A DNA stretch of 64,000 nucleotides from Gallionella sp. (lineage in GTDB: Bacteria; Pseudomonadota; Gammaproteobacteria; Burkholderiales; Gallionellaceae), in contig JAQTYN010000004.1 in the NCBI GenBank assembly GCA_028688275.1, forward strand, positions 1 through 64,000, given 5' to 3'. The position numbers were made by a program, and so were the translations under genes. The notes beneath the pieces are model-generated. The model searched no databases. It was not told where the DNA came from and was given only the letters and a program-made list of their open reading frames with translations. Every line of letters starts with the position of its first letter. Within the stretch, counting starts at the first letter, position 1. Below, piece after piece: positions 1 through 9,131 of this stretch.

Positions 1-315
1 GGTTTGCAATGAAAATATGTTATAAAAACAAGAAGCCGAAAATGAAAATAACGATCTGGTTTGAAAAAAATCCACCCAACGCTGAAACAGGTCTTCAGAA
101 TCGGGTTTTTCTACAGCGTCGTTAGGCGAGAGTGAAAGGAGTGAGGCGTATCCAACAAGTTGCCGTATTTCATCGTCTGAAAGAGAGGCGGGGAGTTTCG
201 TGCCTTTTATGGGATTTCCAGGTAACTGTGTTGCCACATCGGACAGAATAAGTTTGCGATACAACGCATGCAAATGTGGAGGTTCAGATTCAATTAAATG
301 AGGGGTGGCAGACAT
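1..315 (-). CDS. hamB: HamB-like helicase, N-terminal part only (Hachiman defence), runs off the window
   Basis: Reading on the minus strand from an ATG at 315, the frame stays open for 105 codons to the window edge, so only the N-terminus is present. It begins MSATPHLIESEPPHLHALYR. No helicase motif is visible yet. The call rests on position: it starts 5 bases after the stop of a DUF1837/HamA gene, and in Hachiman loci the large helicase HamB directly follows HamA. In that family HamB is a superfamily 2 helicase that acts with the HamA nuclease on phage or damaged DNA. The gene is seen; its identity is inferred from its neighbour. Confidence 0.6.
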   Translation of the reverse strand, partial: MSATPHLIESEPPHLHALYRKLILSDVATQLPGNPIKGTKLPASLSDDEIRQLVGYASLLSLSPNDAVEKPDSEDLFQRWVDFFQTRSLFSFSASCFYNIFSLQT

Positions 316-320
316 GTGGA

Positions 321-1256
321 TCAATCCAAAGCCGCGTTAAAAGCGTTGCGGAATTCCTGTACGGTTGGAAAAGGCAAAAAGAAAATCTCAAAACGTAAAT
401 GCTTGCGTTCAAACTTGTCGAACTTGGATTGCAAGGATTTATGAATTCGAGGGCTATCAATTTTGTATTTCTCTCGAAACTCACTGGTTAGCTGACTGAT
501 AGGCAACAGCGTTGAGTTTTTATATTCGTCCCAATTGTACCCCACTAAGCACGCATGGTTAATTCTTACTCCTCCGCTGGGGACACCTGAGCCTAACAAA
601 TCCTTCACTGCCTCTTGCACTCTGGGATTCGCGTATTTGAAATGCTTAGTGGCTAATTTAAACTCATGCCGACACATATTCTTTTCGTGGAAGGATGCGA
701 CACTCTTCAACATGCTTGTTATTGCCGCATCCATGTTCTGATATAACTTCGCTTCACCGAAATACAAATCAACTAGTTGCTCAGATTCGTTCCAACACAT
801 ATGAATGCCGTCAGAGCCTTTAACTTCATCATTTTTATTGGTTTTTAATTCCATTTTGGCAACGATTTGAGGAACACCCAAAACTGATTCCAACAAAAAA
901 TAAAGTAACGCCTCCCCTGCTTCGCCAGTCTGATCTGGATCGTCTTCTGTTGACTCGGGATGAATAAACAGATTTCGCGCTTCTCTGGTGAGTTTTGTTG
1001 CGTCTTTGGGCGTAAGCGGGGAGGGTCTGTTTTGGGTAGAAATACAATATTCAATGATGTGTTCGTACAACGTTTCAGCTAAAGCGGAGATCATTGGTTT
1101 TCCGTTGCCATCAAATTTAAGATGATGTAAACGGGTAGTGGCAGTAATCCCATTGATTGAATCTGTATGCTTTACAAAGTCGATACATTTGTCATAGCTT
1201 TTGCGACAGGCGGACAGAAAGGAATTTAACTCGACGAGTGGGTTTGAGCTTGTCAT
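321..1256 (-). CDS. hamA: HamA (DUF1837) nuclease subunit of a Hachiman defence system
   Basis: This 311-residue protein matches the DUF1837/HamA pattern. It has a PD-(D/E)XK-like set of residues: GEAGEAL around residues 111-117, GSDG with Asp149, then FGEAK with Glu168 and Lys170. These would be the acidic and lysine residues of a metal-dependent nuclease. There is no signal peptide or membrane segment, so it is cytoplasmic. The ATG at 1256 is preceded by GAGGTG at good spacing. The putative helicase partner starts 5 bases after the stop, so the two are probably one operon. In known Hachiman systems HamA is an effector nuclease held in check by HamB. Family call fairly secure; activity inferred. 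Confidence 0.8.
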   Translation of the reverse strand: MTSSNPLVELNSFLSACRKSYDKCIDFVKHTDSINGITATTRLHHLKFDGNGKPMISALAETLYEHIIEYCISTQNRPSPLTPKDATKLTREARNLFIHPESTEDDPDQTGEAGEALLYFLLESVLGVPQIVAKMELKTNKNDEVKGSDGIHMCWNESEQLVDLYFGEAKLYQNMDAAITSMLKSVASFHEKNMCRHEFKLATKHFKYANPRVQEAVKDLLGSGVPSGGVRINHACLVGYNWDEYKNSTLLPISQLTSEFREKYKIDSPRIHKSLQSKFDKFERKHLRFEIFFLPFPTVQEFRNAFNAALD

Positions 1257-1260
1257 GCAT

Positions 1261-1362
1261 TCACCTCACACTTAACTGTGACGAGTTGATCTGAGCAAAT
1301 AAATTAGCGTCAATGCTGAGATCGGCAACTTTTGAGGCGGCGGCAAAACCTAAGTCACTCAT
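1261..1362 (-). CDS. 33-codon micro-ORF with strong RBS directly upstream of hamA
   Basis: On the minus strand an ATG at 1362 follows GGAGG (1369-1373) with six bases between, a near-ideal ribosome binding site. The frame reads MSDLGFAAASKVADLSIDAN and on for 33 residues to a TGA at 1261-1263, five bases before the hamA ATG. The end of this ORF contains the hamA ribosome binding site, so translation of the two could be coupled. The hamA frame has a TGA just upstream of its own ATG, so this is not simply a missed N-terminus. I do not recognise the peptide. It could be a leader peptide, a small regulator or a remnant of a lost gene. Confidence 0.4.
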   Translation of the reverse strand: MSDLGFAAASKVADLSIDANLFAQINSSQLSVR

Positions 1363-1446
1363 CACATTCCTCCGAAAAATAAGCGTAAATTATATTCGCA
1401 TTTGCGGTACTCACGATGAGTTTTGCGTACCGCTCACCGAGGAGAT

Positions 1447-3078
1447 TTACCCCAACTGCTGCCCATGTTCCCTCGTAGCGAAGAATTGGACTTTGGGCCA
1501 GCGTTCTTGCGCCAAGCGCAAATTCACGCCTGTGTCCGCTAAATACGCGTAGTTGCCATCCACATCTTTGGCGAGGCGTGCGCTATTGGCTTTGACGAAT
1601 TCGTTGAGGTGGTTCGTGTCGGCACAGGTGACCCAGCGTGCGGTATGAATCCCCGCGCGTTCAAACACCGCATCCACGCCGTATTCGGCTTTGAGGCGAT
1701 GTTCCACCACTTCAAATTGCAATTGTCCGACCGCGCCGATCAGCAAGGCGTTATCGACCAGCGGCGCGAACACTTGCACCGCGCCTTCTTCGCCCAATTG
1801 ACGCAAGCCCTTTTCTAATTGCTTGGCTTTCATCGGGTCGCGTAAACGGGCGCGGCTGAACAGTTCGGGTGCGAAGTAAGGAATGCCTTTGAAAGTCAGC
1901 AATTCGCCTTCAGTCAACACGTCGCCAATTTGCAATTGTCCGTGGTTGTGGATGCCAATGATGTCGCCTGCAAAGGCTTCGTCCAAGCGCGAACGTTCGT
2001 TCGCCATAAACGTCACCGCATTCGCCAGCTTCATATCTTTACCCGTGCGGCGATGTTTGACCTTCATGCCAGAGGTATATTGCCCCGAACACACGCGCAA
2101 AAAGGCGATGCGGTCGCGGTGGTTGGGGTCCATATTGGCTTGAATTTTAAACACAAATCCCGTGAAGGCAGGTTCGGTGGGTTCAACCATGCGCACATCG
2201 GTGGCACGCGGCAACGGGGCGGGAGCCCAATCGACCAAGGCGCGCAGCACTTCGCGCACGCCAAAGTTGTTCACGCCTGAACCAAAAAACACGGGTGATT
2301 GTTGTCCCGCCAAAAACTGTTCTAAATCAAACGATGCGCCCGCGCCCATGACCAACTCGGTTTCTTCACGCATGGTTTTCATTTCGCTGGGGCATTGCTG
2401 CGCCAATTGCTCAATTTCTGCGCCGCGCAAGGTTTCCACCTCTTGTCCCGCCTTGGCTTCGCCAGGTAAAAAACGCAGCACTTCATCGTTCAATAAGTGA
2501 TACACGCCTTGGAAACGCTTGCCCATGCCAATTGGCCATGTGACGGGGGCGCAATGGATTTTGAGGACGGATTCGATTTCGTCCAGCACTTCCAATGGTT
2601 CGCGCACTTCGCGGTCGAGTTTGTTGATAAAGGTGATGATGGGCGTGTTGCGCAAACGGCACACTTCCAGCAATTTGATGGTTTGTTCTTCCACGCCCTT
2701 TGCCGCATCCACCACCATCACCGCAGCATCTACGGCAGTCAACACGCGATAAGTATCTTCCGAAAAATCTTGGTGACCTGGGGTGTCCAGCAGGTTGATG
2801 ACGCAATCGTCATAAGTGAACTGCATGACCGAGGAAGCCACGGAAATGCCGCGCTGCTTTTCGATTTCCAACCAGTCGGAGGTGGCATGGCGACCACTTT
2901 TGCGCGCCTTCACTGTTCCCGCCATCTGAATCGCGCCGCCGAACAGCAGCAACTTCTCGGTCAAGGTGGTTTTACCCGCATCGGGGTGAGAAATAATCGC
3001 AAAGGTACGGCGACGTTTCACCTCACGCACCACGCCATCTGTGTGGGTGATTGTGGTTTGTTCTAAAATTTCACTCAT
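1447..3078 (-). CDS. prfC: Peptide chain release factor 3 (RF3 GTPase)
   Basis: RF3 is a translational GTPase that recycles RF1 and RF2 from the ribosome after peptide release. The protein shows the classic G motifs: P-loop [16 protein letters not shown] near residue 30, [14 protein letters not shown] as G3, and NKLDRE as G4, followed by the RF3-type C-terminal domains. The start is placed at the ATG at 3078 (MSEILEQ), giving 543 residues. A frame extension to a TTG at 3099 is less likely. No operon partner is evident; the Hachiman-type genes downstream on the same strand are separated by 85 bases. Highly conserved family, confident call. Confidence 0.95.
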   Translation of the reverse strand: MSEILEQTTITHTDGVVREVKRRRTFAIISHPDAGKTTLTEKLLLFGGAIQMAGTVKARKSGRHATSDWLEIEKQRGISVASSVMQFTYDDCVINLLDTPGHQDFSEDTYRVLTAVDAAVMVVDAAKGVEEQTIKLLEVCRLRNTPIITFINKLDREVREPLEVLDEIESVLKIHCAPVTWPIGMGKRFQGVYHLLNDEVLRFLPGEAKAGQEVETLRGAEIEQLAQQCPSEMKTMREETELVMGAGASFDLEQFLAGQQSPVFFGSGVNNFGVREVLRALVDWAPAPLPRATDVRMVEPTEPAFTGFVFKIQANMDPNHRDRIAFLRVCSGQYTSGMKVKHRRTGKDMKLANAVTFMANERSRLDEAFAGDIIGIHNHGQLQIGDVLTEGELLTFKGIPYFAPELFSRARLRDPMKAKQLEKGLRQLGEEGAVQVFAPLVDNALLIGAVGQLQFEVVEHRLKAEYGVDAVFERAGIHTARWVTCADTNHLNEFVKANSARLAKDVDGNYAYLADTGVNLRLAQERWPKVQFFATREHGQQLG

Positions 3079-3657
3079 TTTTGTCTCTAAATCAGGCAAT
3101 TAAACGCACAGCAGCCCTGTGCAAAGGGGGCGAATACTACCAGAAATGGGGGCGTACTGATATTGCCTTAGCGCAAGAGCTGTCGGTAGTCGATAAGTTA
3201 AACCGCCGACCTCGAAAAGTTCTAGGTTGCAAAGAAAACTACGTAGTATTTTTTTGCGTGGGAATTTGCTACACCTTGCAATAAGCGAATGGTTGTACTT
3301 GATACTTGCATGTGCGAGATTAAATCTACATTTCCTTTGATATTGTAGAAAATGGATTCGCCTTGCGTAGTGTCTACTGTAAAAAATCAAGTAATGACGT
3401 GGGTTGAGGATAAATTAAGGCGTTTGTACGCGTGGGTTCGTGCCGATTTTTGTTGGTAATGTGTAGATGAAAGTAATGATGAACAGTCAGCCCGCGATCA
3501 TTGCCTACTTTGATAAAGCTAGGCTATGTCGCGGCGGTACTTTACACGTATCTGAGTGGCTGAAGCTGTAAACGGCTGCGCGAGTTGTGGGACTAAACAC
3601 CTACTCAATCAACGATTCGTTTTAATCGTGTCTTTACTTATTGCGCGAGGTGATGAC
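3079..3657. other. Non-coding gap between ssuA1 and prfC
   Basis: About 580 bases without a convincing gene. It must contain the prfC promoter, since prfC is transcribed leftward from here, but I could not pick one with confidence. The stretch around 3550-3575 (GGCTGAAGCTG) faintly resembles the sequence downstream of ssuA3 near 9010-9025, which may be a remnant of the duplication that produced the binding-protein paralogs. Confidence 0.4.
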
Positions 3658-4632
3658 TTATTTAATAACTGCTTTTGCTAAGCTTGGGTCAATTAAGTCG
3701 TCGATTACTTTATTCAAATCGGTTTCAGATTTCACCAAACCTTCAGCCAATAACAAAGGGGCTGCCGCACGCAAGGCACTTTGATGTTCTTTGCCAATGC
3801 GTGGGTTGGATAAATCGGTGCGCTCAAGTTGTAATTGCGCTGAGTTCAGCGGTACATTGGACTCTTCGGATTGTAATTTGGCGGCTTCAGCAGGATGGGC
3901 AATGATCCATTTGCGTGCTTTTTCATAAGCCTTGATGACGCTACGAACATGTTGCGGATACTGCTTGGCAAATTGTTCGTTGACACACAGGAATCCCGTG
4001 CTAATAAAATTGATATTGCGATATAGCAACTTTGAACCCATTTGCAATTGGCTGTCTGCCATATGCGGATCCAGTCCCATCCACGCATCCACCCGCCCTT
4101 GTTCCATTGCAATTCGCCCTTCTGCATGGGGAATATTTACAATTTCTACTTCAGATCTTTTTACGCCAAATTGGCGCAAACTTTGCAATAAGAAGAAATA
4201 AGCATCCGTGCCTTTCGTGACGGCAATTTTTTTACCTCGCAAATCTTGCACCCGCTGAATCGTGCTATTTTTACTCACGACCAAAGCGACCCACTCAGGA
4301 CGTGAAAACACATAAATGGCTTTAATAGCATGCCCCTCGGAACGCGAAACCAATGCTGAAAGCCCAGCTGCACTCCCAAAATTTGAACTGCCACTGCTCA
4401 AATAGTCCAATGCTCGATTGCTGCCCGCGCTGAACATCCACGCCACGCGAATACCCGAAGATTTAAATTCTTCTTCTAACCAGCCAAAGTGCTTTAATAC
4501 TAAACTGCTGGGGGAATAATAAGCATAGTCCAGACGTATTTCTCGTGGCTCTGCTGCCAGTGCGGGGGCTGCAATCCATATCGTGGCAAGCCATAAAATC
4601 CATTGTGATTTGAGTAAGTTAAAGCGTTTCAT
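3658..4632 (-). CDS. SsuA-like periplasmic sulfonate-binding protein, paralog 1
   Basis: A 324-residue ABC transporter substrate-binding protein of the SsuA/TauA/NrtA type (NMT1-like fold). It has a signal peptide ending near PALAAEP, a conserved YYSPSSLVLK stretch in the mature N-terminus, and DLRGKKIAVTKGTDAYF in the ligand-binding core. It is a close paralog of the proteins at 7562-8548 and 9132-10100, sharing many long identical stretches. It lies downstream of the flavin monooxygenase gene, separated by about 160 bases, so it may be co-transcribed or separately controlled. Substrate is inferred as an organosulfur compound; nitrate, taurine or another anion cannot be excluded. Confidence 0.8.
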   Translation of the reverse strand: MKRFNLLKSQWILWLATIWIAAPALAAEPREIRLDYAYYSPSSLVLKHFGWLEEEFKSSGIRVAWMFSAGSNRALDYLSSGSSNFGSAAGLSALVSRSEGHAIKAIYVFSRPEWVALVVSKNSTIQRVQDLRGKKIAVTKGTDAYFFLLQSLRQFGVKRSEVEIVNIPHAEGRIAMEQGRVDAWMGLDPHMADSQLQMGSKLLYRNINFISTGFLCVNEQFAKQYPQHVRSVIKAYEKARKWIIAHPAEAAKLQSEESNVPLNSAQLQLERTDLSNPRIGKEHQSALRAAAPLLLAEGLVKSETDLNKVIDDLIDPSLAKAVIK

Positions 4633-4795
4633 GTGCTGCTTTCTTTATTGAGGTTAAAAATGTCAGAAACTTTTTTTGACCGTGGATATGACAGATTTGT
4701 ACTGTTATGCGTGAATAAGGCTTTTTTCGCCCTATCGGGCGATGCACGAATTTGTCGTACCCACATTAAATAGTCATGCCACCCGAATTTGAGGT

Positions 4796-5959
4796 TTACG
4801 AATACGAAGTAGGCGTGGGGTAAACATCGTTTAACGCCCAGTTGCCAAGGTCACGTAGTTTGTAGTCCAGTGGGTCGTGCAAGGTGTGTGTACGGGCGTT
4901 GCGCCAAAAACGATCCAGCCCTAATTTTGAGTGGGTTGCGCCTGCACCCGCCACATCAAACAATTGCGAGCTGATGTCCAAGCTGGCGCGATGTGCCAGT
5001 ATTTTGGCTTCCACCATGGCGACCGCCACTTCACCGCGTGCTTCGTCCGTGAGTGCGTCTTGTTTCAGCCAAGCGGCATCCAATTTGTCGGCTGCGAGGT
5101 CAGCAAATACCGTTGCGGTACGCAACTGCAACCAAAGATCGGCAAAGCGTTGTAATAAATAAGGGTCTTGTGCGGCACTGCTGACCCCAGAATTGACCCA
5201 AGGGCGGCGTCGCGTGCGGGTGAAGTGACGGGCTTCATGGTACGCGCCTTGCGCTAACCCTAGATAAATGTTGATTAAAATGGATTGTGCCAAGCAGGCG
5301 CGCAGATTGGCGAACGGGCTGCCATTCGGACCAGGATTGAGCAGTAGATTATCATGTTCAATCAAGACATCGCTAAAACGCACCGTGCCGCTGTCGGTTT
5401 GGCGTTGTCCGATGGCATCCCAATCGGTGTCGATTTGCACCCCCTGCCGATTGGCAGGAATCGCGCCGACCACAAATTTGCCATTGGATTCGAGGTGCGC
5501 CGAAACCAATAGACTATCCGCCCCGCGTGCGCCAGAGCAAAAACTCTTCAGTCCATTGACTAAAATGCCTGCCTCCACTTCGACCGCTCGACTGCGATTG
5601 TCCGCAGGGTTGAGCGCGTTGCCCCAAAACCAACGCTGTTGCACGGTTTGAGTCAGCAATTCTGCTTGCTGTTGTTCACTGCCGAAAAACATAATCGTGG
5701 CGACTTGTAGATGCTGGAAAGCAAATAAATGCGCCATTGAACTATCGACTTCAGCGACGCGACGCACCACGTTTAAAGTGGTGTGCCAGTTCTGTCCCAA
5801 ACCGCCAAAGCGCGTAGGAATGGCAAGGGTGAGTAAACCACTGTCACGGATCAATTCGCGTTCATGTGTGGCATGCCCCCCTGTTTTGTCACGAGCAACT
5901 GCATTTTCGGCAAGTTGTTCGCATAAGTGTGTGACGTGTGCTTCGATGTTGAAACTCAT
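4796..5959 (-). CDS. Acyl-CoA-dehydrogenase-fold monooxygenase, SfnB/DszC-like
   Basis: This protein of about 387 residues has the acyl-CoA dehydrogenase fold. In sulfur-scavenging clusters such proteins (SfnB, DszC) are flavin-dependent monooxygenases that oxidise sulfones or other organosulfur compounds. Conserved stretches include IPTRFGGLGQNWH near the N-terminus and a C-terminal four-helix region. The start is set at the ATG at 5959 (MSFNIEAH), preceded by AGGAG; a longer frame to 6052 would overlap ssuB and is rejected. It begins 16 bases after the ssuB stop, so it is part of the transporter operon. The context supports a role in organosulfur use; the precise substrate is unknown. Confidence 0.75.
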   Translation of the reverse strand: MSFNIEAHVTHLCEQLAENAVARDKTGGHATHERELIRDSGLLTLAIPTRFGGLGQNWHTTLNVVRRVAEVDSSMAHLFAFQHLQVATIMFFGSEQQQAELLTQTVQQRWFWGNALNPADNRSRAVEVEAGILVNGLKSFCSGARGADSLLVSAHLESNGKFVVGAIPANRQGVQIDTDWDAIGQRQTDSGTVRFSDVLIEHDNLLLNPGPNGSPFANLRACLAQSILINIYLGLAQGAYHEARHFTRTRRRPWVNSGVSSAAQDPYLLQRFADLWLQLRTATVFADLAADKLDAAWLKQDALTDEARGEVAVAMVEAKILAHRASLDISSQLFDVAGAGATHSKLGLDRFWRNARTHTLHDPLDYKLRDLGNWALNDVYPTPTSYS

Positions 5960-5975
5960 TTCTACTCCTAATAGG

Positions 5976-6707
5976 TTAAACGATATGCGCGCTATGCAAA
6001 GCGGCAAAAACAGAAGCGCGTTGCGCCAAGAGTGCGGTACTTTCGCGTTCACGTGGCGAGGCTAAATCCATTTTAAGGTCAGCCACTACGGTGCCAGGTT
6101 GATTGCCAATGACCACCACGCGGTCACTGAGAAAAACCGCTTCATCCACATCATGTGTCACCAATATAATGGTGATACGGTGCAGCTGGGCGACGTGCGC
6201 GAGTAAGTCTTGCAGGCGTATGCGGGTAAATGCGTCCACCGCGCTAAAGGGTTCATCCAATAACAACACTTTGGGATGAATAAACAAACCGCGTGCGATG
6301 GCGACGCGTTGCGCTTGCCCGCCAGAGAGCTGTTTAGGGAGTGCTTTTTCCAGTCCCGTTAAGCCCATTTCGGCTAACAATTGCGTCACACGGGCATCAC
6401 TATCTGTGACCGATGTCGCATTAAAAGCGATATTTTGTGCGACATTTAGCCAAGGAAATAGACGCGGTTCTTGGAAAATAAAACCAATGTGCGGCGAAAT
6501 ACCCGATAACTTTTCACCATCCAGCGTGACTGACCCCGTGTAGTCATGTTCCAAGCCCGATACGATACGCAGCAGGGTGCTTTTGCCGCAGCCACTGGCA
6601 CCAATCAGACTCACCACTTCCCCTTGTGCAACGGAAAGGTGGATATTGCTCAAAACAGGTTTGTCCGCAAATTTTTTAGTTGCAACGTGTATATCCAGAT
6701 GGCTCAT
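5976..6707 (-). CDS. ssuB: ABC transporter ATP-binding protein, SsuB-like
   Basis: This cytoplasmic ATPase subunit of about 243 residues powers uptake by the adjacent permease. Visible motifs are Walker A GASGCGKSTLLR, signature LSGGQAQRVAIARGL, Walker B VLLLDEPFSAVDAFTR and the switch histidine in LVTHDVDEAV. The start is the ATG at 6707 (MSHLDIH), whose ATGA overlaps the ssuC stop, so translation is coupled. A longer frame to 6749 is unlikely. The family includes SsuB, TauB and NrtD, and the neighbouring monooxygenase favours a sulfonate or sulfone role. Call of the ATPase is secure; the substrate is inferred. Confidence 0.88.
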   Translation of the reverse strand: MSHLDIHVATKKFADKPVLSNIHLSVAQGEVVSLIGASGCGKSTLLRIVSGLEHDYTGSVTLDGEKLSGISPHIGFIFQEPRLFPWLNVAQNIAFNATSVTDSDARVTQLLAEMGLTGLEKALPKQLSGGQAQRVAIARGLFIHPKVLLLDEPFSAVDAFTRIRLQDLLAHVAQLHRITIILVTHDVDEAVFLSDRVVVIGNQPGTVVADLKMDLASPRERESTALLAQRASVFAALHSAHIV

Positions 6708-7552
6708 GTACGAATCCGTTTCTTGCGTGTTTCTAAGGTGTCGCGCCAACGTAAACTGCGCACCTCAATGCCGTGCAACAGCGAGTCGCTGGTTTTGCCC
6801 AATACAGCAATGAGGAAAATGGCGGCAATCACAATGTCGGGGCGGCTGGTTTCGCGTCCATCAGAGAGTAAATACCCCAGTCCTTGTGATGCTGCAATCA
6901 GCTCAGCGGCGACTAAAAACATCCAAGCCAGTCCCAATGCCGTGCGTAAGCCTGTGAAAACGGCGGGTAGGGCGGCGGGCAATAAGATACGGCGAGCGAG
7001 TTGAAATTTATTTAAGCCGTAGATTTCGCCGACTTCAATCAATTTTCGATCCACATTTTGAATGCCACAGACGACATTCAAGTACACAGGAAAAAACGCG
7101 CCCAGCGCAATCATGGTAATTTTGGGCGTTTCGTCAATTCCAAACCATAACAGCAGCAACGGCACCCAAGCCAAGCTGGGGACATTGCGTAATGCCTGAA
7201 GCGTGGGATCGACCAATTCTTCAACACGGCGGCTTAATCCCACCAATACGGCGAAACCCAATCCTAAGATTGCGCCAATGACAAATCCCGCTGCCACGCG
7301 CGCCACACTCGCACCTATGTGTTTCCACAGACCATCGTGTGCTAATTGCCACAAGGTTAGTGCGATTGCACTGGGGGGCGGTAACAAACGGGATTCAATC
7401 CAGCCATAACGTGCCGCGATCTCCGCGCCGCTTAAAACCAAGGCAGGCAGTAATAATCCCCGCAACAGCCGATTGGCGTGGTGACCGCCCGACCATAAGC
7501 GCGCACTCAAGGAGACGGGCGCAGCTTTTTCTAACGTCAGTGCATCGTGCAT
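6704..7552 (-). CDS. ssuC: ABC transporter permease, SsuC-like
   Basis: An inner-membrane permease of 282 residues with about six hydrophobic segments and the EAA loop that contacts the ATPase (EVGEIYGLNKFQLARRILLP, near residues 190-210). It belongs to the SsuC/TauC/NrtB family. The stop overlaps the ssuB start by four bases, and the start lies 9 bases after the ssuA2 stop, giving the tight order ssuA2-ssuC-ssuB-monooxygenase. One permease and one ATPase appear to serve three binding proteins in this region. Confidence 0.88.
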   Translation of the reverse strand: MHDALTLEKAAPVSLSARLWSGGHHANRLLRGLLLPALVLSGAEIAARYGWIESRLLPPPSAIALTLWQLAHDGLWKHIGASVARVAAGFVIGAILGLGFAVLVGLSRRVEELVDPTLQALRNVPSLAWVPLLLLWFGIDETPKITMIALGAFFPVYLNVVCGIQNVDRKLIEVGEIYGLNKFQLARRILLPAALPAVFTGLRTALGLAWMFLVAAELIAASQGLGYLLSDGRETSRPDIVIAAIFLIAVLGKTSDSLLHGIEVRSLRWRDTLETRKKRIRT

Positions 7553-7561
7553 GGCAGCCCT

Positions 7562-8548
7562 TTATTTAATGACAGCCTGCGCAAAGCTAGGATCAATCAA
7601 CTCATTGATAACTTTGTTTAAATCGGTGCCAGGTCTTACTAAGGCTTCGTCTAAAAGAATAGGGGCGGCTTCACGCAAGGCATTTTGATGTTCCTTGCCG
7701 ATGCGCGGGTTAGAAAAATCAGTGCGTTCGTTTAATTGCAACTGCGCAACATTTAAGGGGATTTTGGCTTCTTCAGATTGCAACTTAGCGGCATCAGCAG
7801 GATGTTCGATGATCCACTTACGGGCTTTTTCATACGCCTTAATCACTGTGCGAACATGTTGCGGATATTGCTTGGCAAATTGTTCATTTACGTTAAGGAA
7901 ACCATAGGTGTTGAAAGCGATATTGCGATAAATTAACTTTGATCCCGCTTGCAATTGGCTACCCGCCATATGTGGATCCAGTCCCGCCCACGCATCTACT
8001 CGCCCTTGTTCCAATGCAGCCCGTCCATCCGCATGTTGTAAATGGACAATTTCAACTTCAGACTTTTTAATTCCAGCTTGATGCAAGCTGCGCAACAAGA
8101 ACAAATAAGGATCGGTGCCTTTGGTAGCAGCGATTTTTTTGCCGCGTAAGTCTTGCAGATTTTTAATCGTGGAGTCTTTGCCTACAACAAGTGCCGTCCA
8201 TTCTGGGCGTGAATACACATATACCGCCTTGATCGGATTGCCGTTCGCTTTGGATAACAAAGCCGCCAGTCCTGCGGTACTTCCAAAATCTAAACTGCCA
8301 CCATTCAAATACTCCAATGCCCGATTGCTGCCCGCACTCAACACCCATTTCACCTGAATGCCCGATGATTTAAATTCTTCTTCCAGCCAGCCAAAGTGCT
8401 TTAACACCAAGCTGCTGGGCGAATAATAGGCATAGTCAACTCGCACCTCTTCAGGTTCTGCGGCGAATGTGGTTGACGCGCTGCTAATCGTCGCTAAAGT
8501 AACAAATAGAGCAATCCAATGAGATTTGAGAAATTTAAAGCGTTTCAT
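7562..8548 (-). CDS. SsuA-like periplasmic sulfonate-binding protein, paralog 2
   Basis: About 328 residues, with a signal peptide (hydrophobic stretch ending near ASTTFAAEP). Its sequence is very close to the paralogs on either side, for example YYSPSSLVLKHFGWLEEEFK and QYPQHVRTVIKAYEKARKWI. The start is the ATG at 8548 (MKRFKFLKSH), preceded by AGGAAG. The upstream extension to 8599 lacks a ribosome site. This copy is the one joined to ssuC and ssuB (9 bases apart), so it is probably the primary binding protein of the transporter. Confidence 0.82.
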   Translation of the reverse strand: MKRFKFLKSHWIALFVTLATISSASTTFAAEPEEVRVDYAYYSPSSLVLKHFGWLEEEFKSSGIQVKWVLSAGSNRALEYLNGGSLDFGSTAGLAALLSKANGNPIKAVYVYSRPEWTALVVGKDSTIKNLQDLRGKKIAATKGTDPYLFLLRSLHQAGIKKSEVEIVHLQHADGRAALEQGRVDAWAGLDPHMAGSQLQAGSKLIYRNIAFNTYGFLNVNEQFAKQYPQHVRTVIKAYEKARKWIIEHPADAAKLQSEEAKIPLNVAQLQLNERTDFSNPRIGKEHQNALREAAPILLDEALVRPGTDLNKVINELIDPSFAQAVIK

Positions 8549-9131
8549 GTGCTTCCTTTCGTTTGTTGAAGTCAAATTGATGTCATTATTTTGCAGCATA
8601 TAAATTCCAAATTTTCGCCCCTTTGTTCCTTGTCTCGTCTTCGCAAATCACGCTTTTCAGCAGCCTGATAGAACATACTAATATCGAACATGACTCAACG
8701 GACGAAAAATACAGTCAGCATAAGCTCAGTTCGATGGGGTTAGTAATACTCGATTTCCACATAAAACTATGCTTAGATACCCTTGTTAATATACTTAGAT
8801 AGTATTGAAAATTGGTACCCTTGCGAGGTGTGACGGCGGGCGGAAGTCTAGCAAAGACGGGGATAAAGGACAAATTAAGTTGATTCTGAGTGTGGCTATG
8901 CACCGAAATTATCGGTGTCGATATGAGGGGGAATCATGATAGGTACGCAACACTCGATCATAACCATTTATGAATAAGGTTGTGATCGGAGTGGGGTTGT
9001 ATGTAACTGAGGGGGTGAAGCTGCTGACTGATTTGTGAGAGGTGAGTCAATCCGTGTTTGCAATATGAGGTGTGTGGACATACACAAAAACTGGTTTATT
9101 GTCACGACATTGAATAACGTAGGATATCTAT
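8549..9131. other. Intergenic region upstream of ssuA2, presumed promoter region
   Basis: 583 bases with no credible gene; a 62-codon minus-strand frame here lacks a ribosome site. It must carry the promoter of the ssuA2-ssuC-ssuB operon and any ssuA3 terminator. It holds a 38-base segment (8837-8874) that recurs upstream of ssuA3. No good sigma-54 or sigma-70 site could be assigned. Confidence 0.4.
8837..8874 (-). promoter_or_regulatory. Conserved upstream element, copy A (ahead of ssuA2)
   Basis: On the minus strand a 38-base block here matches the block at 10278-10315 at 32 of 38 positions by eye. Shared cores are CCTTTAT and TAGACTTC. It lies about 290 bases before the ssuA2 start. It could be a regulator site, part of an untranslated leader, or a remnant of the gene duplication. 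Function not known. Confidence 0.35.
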
